Below are positions 5,906-12,448 of a DNA stretch of 15,932 nucleotides, one piece after another (positions within the stretch are counted from its first letter, which is position 1; each line of letters opens with the position of its first letter). The stretch covers positions 1-15,932 of the forward strand of contig CAYJWS010000024.1 of assembly GCA_964373925.1 (NCBI GenBank), given 5' to 3'. The position numbers and the translations under genes are program-made. The notes beneath the pieces were generated by a model. That model saw nothing but the letters and a program-made list of their open reading frames with translations, did not search any database and was not told the DNA's origin. Source of the stretch: CAYJWS01 sp964373925 (GTDB taxonomy: Bacteria > Patescibacteriota > Patescibacteriia > Buchananbacterales > GWA2-38-13).

Positions 5906-6259
5906 ATGCGCGTTACACAAATCGGAAACGATGGTGTGTATGTACTCCAAGAATCCAATATACACGAAAGGGAGGGCTTGGGCATAATTGCCTCCAGTAT
6001 GAGGCCTGGAAACATTATGCGCTTAAAAAACGCGCGGCAAATTGAAAATTTTTGGATACTTCGCTTTCATGGGAGAGCAGAAAAGCTTATTGTCCGAGGA
6101 AATACCAGTGAAGACAATATAGAGATTTTTCTCTTTTGCGAAGCGTGCCGTTATGGCGGAGGAGCTATCACCTATCTTGATCATTCGCGTATAGACGGAA
6201 AGTTCTCGGTTGCTTTTGCAACCAATAACACCTCCGCAAAAAAATCTAGAATCTCATAA
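5906..6259 (+). CDS. uncharacterised 117-aa protein
   Basis: I do not recognise this protein. It has a very good ribosome-binding site (GAGGAGG, 4 bases before ATG), its own promoter and its own terminator, so it is almost certainly expressed. It has no signal peptide or membrane segment. The composition suggests a mixed beta-rich cytoplasmic domain (NFWILRFHGRAEKLIV, NIEIFLFCEACRYGGGAITYL), and it ends in a basic serine-rich tail (NTSAKKSRIS). There are two cysteines (FCEAC). It is divergent from smc across overlapping promoters; this need not mean a shared role. No function is proposed. Confidence 0.8.
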   Translation: MRVTQIGNDGVYVLQESNIHEREGLGIIASSMRPGNIMRLKNARQIENFWILRFHGRAEKLIVRGNTSEDNIEIFLFCEACRYGGGAITYLDHSRIDGKFSVAFATNNTSAKKSRIS

Positions 6260-6321
6260 ATTATGTTATACATATAGGTATATGCTCTTTCTCTTAATGA
6301 TATAAAAAAATGAAACCGAAA

Positions 6322-6356
6322 AAGAGCAATTCACTACGAATTGCTCTTATCTTTTC
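6322..6356 (+). terminator. terminator after the 117-aa gene
   Basis: AAGAGCAATTC pairs with GAATTGCTCTT around a 5-nt loop, followed by ATCTTTTCT. A-rich sequence on the other side means it can also stop the minus-strand 62-aa gene. Confidence 0.85.
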
Positions 6357-6544
6357 TAGAGGCCTTCAGGGCCGTACTCTTCCCACACAGAAGAAAAGCA
6401 CTGCTCCGCAATAGATCGGGTCCGCCGATCATCGGGAAAACCCTGCTTCTTGAGGTGTTCCTCGGTTTGCCGTACCCACTCCTCGTATTCACGAGGGTGT
6501 TCGCTCACCCACCGATCAATCTCCGCGTGGGTCATTTTTTTCAC
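6356..6544 (-). CDS. small charged hypothetical protein (62 aa)
   Basis: Not recognised. Starts at GTG 6544, with AAAGG about 9 bases upstream; an ATG three codons further in is an alternative start. The protein is strongly charged and helical, with many Glu, Arg and Trp residues (HAEIDRWVSEHPREYEEWV, then RRTRSIAEQCFSSVWEEYG) and no membrane segment. Codon and residue composition look like a real soluble protein rather than a shadow. It stops inside the tail of the bidirectional terminator. A TTGGTA-N17-TATAAT promoter lies upstream on the same strand. Confidence 0.65.
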   Translation of the reverse strand: MKKMTHAEIDRWVSEHPREYEEWVRQTEEHLKKQGFPDDRRTRSIAEQCFSSVWEEYGPEGL

Positions 6545-6582
6545 TTGACACCGCCTTTCAAAAAAGAACTATATTGATACTT

Positions 6583-6733
6583 TCCCTTCCCGAGACGGTA
6601 TGAGTTTATGGTTTATGGTTGGTAGTGAATAGTATTATAAACTACAAACTATCAACTACCAACTAGTACCGTCTTGGGAAGGGAGCGGTTTGTATATTTC
6701 GAACCGCTCGCACAAAATCCGGCCTAGGATTTT
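6583..6733. repeat. structured intergenic region: long inverted repeat plus two hairpins
   Basis: Outer arms CCCTTCCCGAGACGGTA and TACCGTCTTGGGAAGGG (about 6583-6600 and 6665-6683) pair at 16 of 17 positions. Inside, GTTGGTAGTGAATAGT and ACTATCAACTACCAAC pair at 14 of 16. Next come GAGCGGTT/AACCGCTC and AAAATCC-ggccta-GGATTTT followed by a T-rich tract. The inner part uses AT-rich short words like those at 1857, 12888 and 15067. Confidence 0.75.
6632..6660 (-). promoter_or_regulatory. candidate promoter for the 62-aa gene
   Basis: On the minus strand: TTGGTA, 17-base spacer, TATAAT, located inside the long inverted repeat. The position is approximate within a few bases. Confidence 0.45.
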
Positions 6734-6740
6734 ATTTCTT
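6714..6740. terminator. hairpin terminator near the end of the 57-aa gene
   Basis: AAAATCC-ggccta-GGATTTT followed by ATTTCTTTT on plus. The stem is 7 bp and contains the stop codon of the minus gene. Confidence 0.5.
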
Positions 6741-6897
6741 TTACCCTAGCCACAAAAATTATAAGGCACGCTAACAAACTCGCGGATGCTGTCACCGACA
6801 ACAGTGGCGAACTCAAGAGAAACTCTCGATAATACGGCCACAAAAGACCGAGAAACATCCAGAAACAAGCAACCAAAAAAAACTTCAACTGTTTCAT
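6724..6897 (-). CDS. small two-helix membrane protein (57 aa)
   Basis: A short ORF with a good AAGGG site about 8 bases before its ATG and a strong promoter upstream. The first hydrophobic helix is residues 5-22 (KFFLVACFWMFLGLLWP), then a short loop YYREFLLSS, then a second helix about 31-50 (SASLLACLIIFVA), ending in the basic tail RVKEIKS. It probably spans the membrane twice with both ends in the cytoplasm. Its stop codon lies within the AAAATCC/GGATTTT hairpin. It resembles many unassigned small membrane proteins; no function is proposed. It precedes the 62-aa gene on the same strand, about 180 bp away. Confidence 0.7.
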   Translation of the reverse strand: MKQLKFFLVACFWMFLGLLWPYYREFLLSSPLLSVTASASLLACLIIFVARVKEIKS

Positions 6898-6958
6898 AAC
6901 ATTGCCCTTAAAAAGAACATTGGTATCTTAGCATGAGACAATCTCACACTAATGAAAT

Positions 6959-6987
6959 ATAATATCACATTATCTATAATTTGTCAA
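6959..6987 (-). promoter_or_regulatory. promoter for the 57-aa membrane protein
   Basis: On the minus strand: TTGACA (6982-6987), 17-base spacer, TATTAT (6959-6964). A small GAGA-ttg-TCTC hairpin follows in the leader. Confidence 0.75.
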
Positions 6988-7052
6988 TATAAATCCATAT
7001 TTTAGCTTATTTAAGATATTTTTTACACATACATATATAAAAATCATAAAAA

Positions 7053-7061
7053 TGCTATAAT
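7053..7061 (+). promoter_or_regulatory. extended -10 promoter for polA
   Basis: TGC-TATAAT with no convincing -35 box; the region upstream is very AT-rich. The leader to the polA ATG is about 90 bases. Confidence 0.55.
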
Positions 7062-7106
7062 GCTTATGGTTGTCGTCCAATATTTAGGGTGAGCAATGCC
7101 ATTAAT

Positions 7107-7138
7107 GTCATAGATTCCGGATCACTGTCCGGAATGAC
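7107..7138. repeat. palindromic repeat in the polA leader
   Basis: GTCA, then TTCCGGA-tcactg-TCCGGAA, then TGAC: a perfect 7-bp stem inside a GTCA/TGAC frame. It has the form of the dispersed GTCATTCC...GGAATGAC repeats seen in many bacteria. It ends 17 bases before the polA start codon. Confidence 0.65.
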
Positions 7139-7155
7139 AAAAATTAGAAAAACTT

Positions 7156-9993
7156 ATGACCGGCAAAAAAGAAAAGTTCGTGATTATAGATGGAAATGCA
7201 ATAGTGCACCGCGCGTGGCACGCGCTTCCGCCTACCCTTATGACCAAAAATGGGCAAATGGTAAATGCTGTATATGGCTTTACTTCAATACTTCTGCGCG
7301 TATACAAAGATCTTAAGCCCGACTATCTTGTGGCAACGTTTGATCTGAAGGGCCCAACCTTTCGCCATAAAGAATATAAAGAATACAAGGCAACCCGCGA
7401 AAAAAAGCCCGATGAACTCTATGAACAAATCCCCATCATCAAAGAGGTGGTACGGGCTTTTGGCATTCCTATTTATGAAAAAGAAGGCTATGAGGCCGAT
7501 GACGTGATCGCCACAATCGTAGCAAAAATTCGCAATTCGCAATTCGTCTTTCGACCCCGAGCTCAAGACCGAGGGGCAATTCGCAATATTATTGTGACCG
7601 GCGACATGGACACGCTTCAGCTTGTTGATGACGCAACCGAAGTATACTCCATGCACAAAGGCATATCAGATATTTTGATATATGACACACAACAGGTAAA
7701 GACGCGATTTGACGGCCTCACGCCAGAACAGATTGTTGACTTTAAGGCGCTTCGTGGTGATCCTTCCGACAATATTCCCGGGGTAAAGGGCATTGGAGAA
7801 AAAACAGCCATTGATCTTCTTAAAGAATTTACGACGCTCGAAAATATTTATAAAAATTTGGATTCAAAAAAAATAAAGCCCCGATACCAAAAACTGCTCG
7901 CCGAACAAAAAGAAGGGGCGTTTCTGTCAAAAAAACTTGTTACTCTGATAAAAAATGTTCCGATATCAATAGATACAGAAAAATGCAAAACTCAAGCGCT
8001 TAACATAAAAACTATCGTGCCGCTTTTTCAGCGGCTTGAGTTTAAATCGCTTCTCTCAAGAATCCTCTCGTTTTCAGAGAGCACGCAAAAGAGCGCTGAA
8101 ATATCCGGCGACGGCGCGGCCAAAGAAACAACTCTCTCAAAAGACGCCCAGAGCTCTCTTTTGGAAAAACCAGCAGGAAAGCCCCATGTTGTGGAAGAGG
8201 GGAGTGTTTTATATCATCTCATTGATACAGAAAAAAAATTTACTTTATTTTTACAAAAATTAAACAAGCAAAAAAAGTTTGCCCTTGATACTGAAACCAA
8301 TTCAGTGAATGCGCTTGCGAAAAACGGCCTTGTAGGCATGGGCTTTGCGTGGAAAATATCCGAGGCGTATTTTATCCCAAAAAATAAGGTGTGGTACGAA
8401 AAGCTCAAAGTTATTTTTGAAAATCCTAAAATTAAAAAAATCGGGCAAAACATCAAGTTCGACATAGAAGCCTTGTACTCCGAGGGGATTCGAGTCAAAG
8501 GCGAACTTTTTGACACAATGATCGCCTCCTATCTCATAAATCCGGGGTCGCGTCAGCATAGCCTAGACAGCATGGCATTTACCGAACTTGGCTATCAAAT
8601 GCAACCCATTGAAGATCTGATAGGCAAAAAGGGTAAAAATCAAAAAACCATGGCGGAAGTTCCGCTCAAACGAGTGTCTGATTACTGCTGTGAAGATGTT
8701 GACTTTACCTTGCGACTCGTGCAGCCCCTTAAAAAACAGCTTGTTGAATCAAACAATGTCGGACTTTTTGAAAAAATAGAGATGCCTATTGTGTACACGC
8801 TTGTTGAAATGGAAAAAAACGGCGTACAGATAGATTCTGATTTCCTTGCGACCATGTCAAAAAGCCTTGGGTCAAAAATTAAAGCGCTGGAAGAAAAAAT
8901 CTACACAATCTCCGGAAAACAATTCAATGTAGCTTCTCCCATTCAGCTCAAAGAAATACTTTTTGATGTTCTTAATATCTCAACCGAAGGCCTGCACAAG
9001 ACAAAGACGGGCATTTCTTCCGCCGCGGCGGAGCTTGAAAAACTCAAAGACAAGCATCCGGTGATCTCGCTCATTATGGAATACCGAGAGCTGGCAAAGC
9101 TTCTTTCAACCTATGTAAACGCCCTGCCAAAGCTCGTAAGCAAACAAGACGGCCGCGTTCATACAAGCTTTAACCAAACCATTGCCGCAACCGGAAGGCT
9201 TTCTTCTTCTAACCCCAACCTACAAAACATTCCCATACGAACAGAGCTTGGACAAGAAATACGAAAAGCATTTATTGCCGATAAGGGCAACGTGCTTATT
9301 GCCGCGGACTACTCGCAAATAGAACTTCGCGTTATCGCGTCTTTGGCAAACGACGAGGCAATGATTGAGGGATTTAAAAATAATGAAGATATCCATATTC
9401 GGACAGCCGCGGAGATCGCGGGCGTTGAACAAGGCAAGGTTACGCCGCAGATGCGCCGCGCGGCAAAAGCCATAAATTTTGGCATTATCTACGGCATGGG
9501 ATCCTATGGCCTTGCGACGCGGGAAGGCATATCCAATAAAGAAGCAAAACAATTTATAGAAAAATATTTTACGATACACAGCGCTATCAAAAAATATCTT
9601 GAAAGAACAAAAGAGCTCGCTCGCGAAAAAGGCTACGTGGAGACGCTTTTTGGGCGCAGGAGGTATTTTCCGGAAATTCATTCTTCTATTCATCCCATAC
9701 GCGCGGCAGCGGAGCGAATGGCAACCAATCATCCCATTCAAGGAACCGCCGCAGATCTTATAAAGCTCGCGATGATTGAAATATATAAAAAGTTGCCTCT
9801 CGTCTCAAAAAATACTAAAATGATACTACAGGTCCATGACGAGCTTATATTTGAAGCGCCGAAAGAAGAGGTTGAAAAAGTTGCAAAGTTTATAAAAGGC
9901 GCCATGGAAAAAGTATATAAGCTTCGCGCGCCAATCAAGGCAAATGTGGAAGTAGGAAAAAATTGGGGCGAGATGGAGCCTTTTAATATATGA
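7156..9993 (+). CDS. polA: DNA polymerase I with a short in-frame repeat insertion
   Basis: Full-length 945-aa DNA polymerase I for RNA primer removal and repair. 5'-nuclease domain about 1-300: IDGNAIVHRAW, GYEADDVIATI (111-121), VTGDMDTLQLV, GDPSDNIPGVKGIGEKTA. Proofreading domain about 345-525 with its acidic residues kept: FALDTET (Asp378, Glu380), NIKFD (Asp436), YCCED (Asp514). Polymerase domain 545-945: motif A AADYSQIELR (Asp718), motif B RRAAKAINFGIIYG with Phe775 (so dNTP-type, not ddNTP-tolerant), motif C LQVHDELIF (Asp895). Residues about 126-144 (RNSQFVFRPRAQDRGAIRN) replace a loop of about nine residues between helix and strand in the nuclease domain and come from the repeat also in trmD. 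TGA stop. Transcribed from its own promoter. Confidence 0.97.
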   Translation: MTGKKEKFVIIDGNAIVHRAWHALPPTLMTKNGQMVNAVYGFTSILLRVYKDLKPDYLVATFDLKGPTFRHKEYKEYKATREKKPDELYEQIPIIKEVVRAFGIPIYEKEGYEADDVIATIVAKIRNSQFVFRPRAQDRGAIRNIIVTGDMDTLQLVDDATEVYSMHKGISDILIYDTQQVKTRFDGLTPEQIVDFKALRGDPSDNIPGVKGIGEKTAIDLLKEFTTLENIYKNLDSKKIKPRYQKLLAEQKEGAFLSKKLVTLIKNVPISIDTEKCKTQALNIKTIVPLFQRLEFKSLLSRILSFSESTQKSAEISGDGAAKETTLSKDAQSSLLEKPAGKPHVVEEGSVLYHLIDTEKKFTLFLQKLNKQKKFALDTETNSVNALAKNGLVGMGFAWKISEAYFIPKNKVWYEKLKVIFENPKIKKIGQNIKFDIEALYSEGIRVKGELFDTMIASYLINPGSRQHSLDSMAFTELGYQMQPIEDLIGKKGKNQKTMAEVPLKRVSDYCCEDVDFTLRLVQPLKKQLVESNNVGLFEKIEMPIVYTLVEMEKNGVQIDSDFLATMSKSLGSKIKALEEKIYTISGKQFNVASPIQLKEILFDVLNISTEGLHKTKTGISSAAAELEKLKDKHPVISLIMEYRELAKLLSTYVNALPKLVSKQDGRVHTSFNQTIAATGRLSSSNPNLQNIPIRTELGQEIRKAFIADKGNVLIAADYSQIELRVIASLANDEAMIEGFKNNEDIHIRTAAEIAGVEQGKVTPQMRRAAKAINFGIIYGMGSYGLATREGISNKEAKQFIEKYFTIHSAIKKYLERTKELAREKGYVETLFGRRRYFPEIHSSIHPIRAAAERMATNHPIQGTAADLIKLAMIEIYKKLPLVSKNTKMILQVHDELIFEAPKEEVEKVAKFIKGAMEKVYKLRAPIKANVEVGKNWGEMEPFNI
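7532..7588 (+). repeat. in-frame FRPRAQDRG repeat element inside polA
   Basis: The core CTTTCGACCCCGAGCTCAAG and following bases lies between two exact 12-nt direct repeats GCAATTCGCAAT (7532-7543 and 7576-7587). The 7533-7588 segment matches trmD 1431-1486 at 53 of 56 positions, in the same coding frame. Confidence 0.9.
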
Positions 9994-10044
9994 TTTCCTT
10001 GAATTACGAAACTTATATTTTGAGAGCGTAGAATAATTATTTCT

Positions 10045-10165
10045 GTCATTGCGATCCCCGAAAGCTTTCGGGGAGAAGCAATCTACGATTAGATCGCCAC
10101 GTCGTCCCGCGGCCGCGGGACTCCCCTCTCGGTCTCGAGCCTCGAGGTCGAGAGATCGCGATGAC
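10045..10165. repeat. 121-bp nested palindromic repeat between polA and the pilin gene
   Basis: Ends GTCATTGCGATC and GATCGCGATGAC pair with one mismatch. Inside are perfect palindromes TCCCCGAAAGCTTTCGGGGA (10055-10074) and GTCCCGCGGCCGCGGGAC (10104-10121), and an imperfect one (10128-10156) that is a diverged relative of the trmD/polA element. The GTCATTGCGA...AGCAATCTA form is a dispersed repeat type known from many bacteria. Confidence 0.85.
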
Positions 10166-10215
10166 CAAAAATAAGAATTCCATAATTCAAAATAACTTCT
10201 TATTACCAATTCCCA

Positions 10216-10752
10216 ATGAAAAATAAAAAGGGGTTCACTCTTATAGAATTGCTTGTGGTCATCGCTATTATTGGCACGCTCTCAACTATTATAACGGTTG
10301 TATTTGTTTCCGCACAAAAAAACGCCCGCGACCAGCAAAGAAAAAGCGATCTTGCGAAAATCCAAGTCGCGCTGGAGGTGTATTTTTCAAGAAACAATTT
10401 TTATCCTCCAAACAATACTGCTGAAAATAACTGCGACTCAAGCAGGGGGGGCGGAGCAGGTGCGTGTTCATCATATTCTGGGGTCGGTTGGGAGATAACC
10501 GCAGATATTTACAAAGAAATTGTTACACAAAGCACCATCTTGCAAAACTTGCCCATAGACCCCAGAAACGACTCAACGTATTTTTATAAGTACGAACCCA
10601 TAACCAACGGGGACACAGAAGGTGCATGCCCCGCGGGGTGGGCCGCAAACAAGGGATGCGACTATTACCTTGCGACAAAAATGGAAAAGGATGGAAGTAT
10701 ATACTGCGTGAAAGGTGGAAAAAGTACAGTAACCTGTCCAGCTTCACTCTGA
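10216..10752 (+). CDS. type IV pilin-like prepilin protein
   Basis: A 178-aa protein with a class III signal: MKNKKG is cleaved before Phe7, and FTLIELLVVIAIIGTLSTII follows with the conserved Glu at mature position 5, the substrate of prepilin peptidase PilD. The hydrophobic helix anchors the subunit in the membrane or packs it in the pilus core. The soluble domain has at least five cysteines (NNCDSS, GACSS, EGACPAG, KGCDYY, YCVKG, TVTCPA), probably disulfide-linked, typical of Patescibacteria pseudopilins. No assembly genes (pilB, pilC, pilD) are in the window. No clear Shine-Dalgarno; the ATG is chosen because it gives the correct signal length. The stop lies 15 bases before holA, so the two may be cotranscribed. 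Confidence 0.93.
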   Translation: MKNKKGFTLIELLVVIAIIGTLSTIITVVFVSAQKNARDQQRKSDLAKIQVALEVYFSRNNFYPPNNTAENNCDSSRGGGAGACSSYSGVGWEITADIYKEIVTQSTILQNLPIDPRNDSTYFYKYEPITNGDTEGACPAGWAANKGCDYYLATKMEKDGSIYCVKGGKSTVTCPASL

Positions 10753-10767
10753 TGCCTCAACTATTGT

Positions 10768-11730
10768 ATGATTATATTTCTCTACGGACCGGACACCTTC
10801 CGTAGCCGGCAAAAACTCAAAGAGCTTAAAGATAAGTTTATAAAAGATGTTGACGCGTCCGGCATCAACATGCAGACCCTCGACGGCAACACGGCAAGCC
10901 CCGAGGCGATAGAAAACGCCCTTATAACCATTCCATTTCTTGCTAAAAAAAGAATGGTGGTTATTGAAAATATTTTGGCAAGCAAAAAGGGCGAAAAAAG
11001 CTTAGAAGCTATAGAGGGCTTAATTGAAAAAAAATCTCTGGAAAATACTATTGTAATTTTTTGGGAGGGGGTGCTAGACGCTAAAAAACTTAAAAATAAT
11101 CCCTTCGCACAATTACTCCTGAAAGAAAAATATGCGTACTCGTTTGAATCCCTTAATCCCAAGGAGCTAATGGTCTGGATGCGAAACAAGATGAAAAGCC
11201 GTGGAGGCGCGATATCTTCTCAAGCGGATCAATTTCTTTGCGATACCATAGGTAACAACCTCTGGGAAATGGATACGGAGCTTGAAAAACTCGCGAGCTT
11301 CAAACGAGGTAAAGAAATCTCGCTTGAAGACATAAAAAATCTTTCGAACGCTGAAGTGGACGAAAATATTTTTGAGCTTACGGACGCCATAGGGAATAAC
11401 AATAAAAAATTAGCTCTTGTGCTTGTGCGAAAATTCCTATCAAGCGGCATATCGCCCACAGAGCTACTCCATAAATGCTTATGGCTTACCCGAAACCTTA
11501 TTATGATTAAAAGCTTCGTGCAAGGTAACGAACGCGCTTCCTATCAAGACGTGGCACGAGAATTATCACTTCATCCTTTTATTGCAAAAAAATCAATTTC
11601 GCAAATCAAAAATTTTGATCTCATCCATCTTAAAAACATGCACTCTAAAATCCTTGCTATGGATAAAAAAACAAAAACAGGACACATAAGCGATCTTCGA
11701 GCTTCGTTGGACCTGTTTGTTCTCACCTAA
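10768..11730 (+). CDS. holA: DNA polymerase III delta subunit
   Basis: A 320-aa clamp-loader subunit that opens the beta clamp during loading on DNA. MIIFLYGPDTFRSRQKL is the family's start; the N-terminal domain has the degenerate AAA+ fold (VVIENIL, TIVIFWEG), with no functional Walker A, as expected for delta. Residues about 130-200 are the lid region (WEMDTELEKLASF), and the C-terminal collar domain runs from about 205 (IFELTDAIGNNNKKLALVLV) to LRASLDLFVLT. Length is normal. It is next to rpsT, a classic pairing, although here the two converge. Confidence 0.93.
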   Translation: MIIFLYGPDTFRSRQKLKELKDKFIKDVDASGINMQTLDGNTASPEAIENALITIPFLAKKRMVVIENILASKKGEKSLEAIEGLIEKKSLENTIVIFWEGVLDAKKLKNNPFAQLLLKEKYAYSFESLNPKELMVWMRNKMKSRGGAISSQADQFLCDTIGNNLWEMDTELEKLASFKRGKEISLEDIKNLSNAEVDENIFELTDAIGNNNKKLALVLVRKFLSSGISPTELLHKCLWLTRNLIMIKSFVQGNERASYQDVARELSLHPFIAKKSISQIKNFDLIHLKNMHSKILAMDKKTKTGHISDLRASLDLFVLT

Positions 11731-11745
11731 TGGAACACACCAGTA

Positions 11746-11769
11746 ACCCTCCGAAAGCGTTCGGAGGGT
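11746..11769. repeat. GC-rich hairpin after holA
   Basis: ACCCTCCGAA-agcg-TTCGGAGGGT, a perfect 10-bp stem, 15 bases past the holA stop. It is followed a few bases later by TATATTTTT, so it may also end transcription. Confidence 0.65.
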
Positions 11770-11793
11770 GTCAAGATATATTTTTCATTCCCA

Positions 11794-11817
11794 TTCGGCC
11801 GAGCTCACGGCCGAGGC
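11794..11817 (-). repeat. diverged relative of the trmD/polA repeat core
   Basis: On the minus strand it reads CCTCGGCCGTGAGCTCGG, close to CCTCGGTCTTGAGCTCGG of the trmD/polA element. The similarity is short, so this is a tentative family member. Confidence 0.4.
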
Positions 11818-11830
11818 CAGAAGCTCTTTA

Positions 11831-11867
11831 TCCCCCTTCGTCCCGCCGGCTGGCGGACTACGGGGGA
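11831..11867. repeat. GC-rich hairpin between holA and rpsT
   Basis: TCCCCC/GGGGGA ends enclose GTCC...GGAC. Its minus strand contains CGTAGTCC...GGACGAAG, the same frame as the hairpin at 12302-12337. Confidence 0.7.
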
Positions 11868-11884
11868 TTCCCTCATATTTTCAT

Positions 11885-11904
11885 CTCCCGATAGCTATCG
11901 GGAG
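11885..11904. repeat. perfect 20-bp palindrome downstream of rpsT
   Basis: CTCCCGATAGCTATCGGGAG, 25 bases after the rpsT stop. Same design as the palindromes at 10055 and 11746. No T-run follows on the minus strand. Confidence 0.75.
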
Positions 11905-11928
11905 TGTTCAGCGGAGGGGAATAAAGTT

Positions 11929-12198
11929 TTACTTTTTCGCAAGAGCGTTAATGTAGGCTGTTACGCGCGATTTTTTTCGGGCTCCATTGTTTTTTTTAAA
12001 AACGCCTTTTTGGATCGCCTTATCAATGGCCTTGACGGATTGCGCCAAAAATTCTTTTGCCTTTTCAGAATTTTTCGCGTCTGCCGATTTTTTTGTATGC
12101 TTTATGAGATATTTGATATTCTCAATAATAAAAACGTTTTTTTCCGCGTTCTTTCGGCTCTTTCGCAGGGCTTTAAACGCAGCATGTTTGGTGGGCAT
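11929..12198 (-). CDS. rpsT: 30S ribosomal protein S20
   Basis: An 89-aa primary 16S rRNA-binding protein. MPTKHAAFKALRKSRKNAEKN is the typical lysine-rich N-terminus, with the three-helix core and the terminal RKKSRVTAYINALAKK. Length is normal. The gene stands alone on minus, converging on holA; its ATG at 12198 is the family start. Confidence 0.95.
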   Translation of the reverse strand: MPTKHAAFKALRKSRKNAEKNVFIIENIKYLIKHTKKSADAKNSEKAKEFLAQSVKAIDKAIQKGVFKKNNGARKKSRVTAYINALAKK

Positions 12199-12301
12199 AG
12201 TCTCGTTTCTTATGAATTATTAATCAAAATGGCATGAACCCCAAAGCTGGCTCAGGACTCTTTTTCCATGGTTCGCTGCGGGGAATTAGACCAACTACTC
12301 G

Positions 12302-12337
12302 TCCGCCGTAGTCCCGCGACTGCGGGACGAAAGCGGA
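12302..12337. repeat. GC-rich hairpin upstream of rpsT
   Basis: TCCGC/GCGGA outer arms and GTCCCGC-gact-GCGGGAC inner stem (12311-12328). Related to 11831-11867. If the promoter below is right, it lies at the very start of the rpsT transcript. Confidence 0.7.
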
Positions 12338-12342
12338 TTATA
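12337..12342 (-). promoter_or_regulatory. candidate -10 box for rpsT
   Basis: TATAAT on the minus strand in a very AT-rich tract; the -35 (ATAATA at 17 bases) is poor. Confidence 0.35.
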
Positions 12343-12387
12343 AAATAGAATAACATTTTTATTATAAAAAATCAATACCCCGCGTCT

Positions 12388-12416
12388 TTGACTTTTTGCG
12401 CGCGTACAACTATAAT
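12388..12416 (+). promoter_or_regulatory. promoter for the bactofilin gene
   Basis: TTGACT (12388-12393), 17-base spacer, TATAAT (12411-12416). 32 bases upstream of the ATG. Confidence 0.8.
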
Positions 12417-12448
12417 TATGGTAACAGTAATTCATAATACATATTATT

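Noticed and set aside
5750..5965. minus-strand 71-codon ORF
   Set aside because: It is formed from the 5756-5816 inverted repeat and the promoter region; no ribosome site and no protein-like pattern.
9220..9741. long ORF opposite polA
   Set aside because: Shadow frame of the conserved polymerase domain; the composition is not protein-like.
9991..9993. UGA read as glycine (as in SR1/Gracilibacteria)
   Set aside because: TGA is the natural stop of polA, the pilin gene and the GIY-YIG gene at the expected protein ends.
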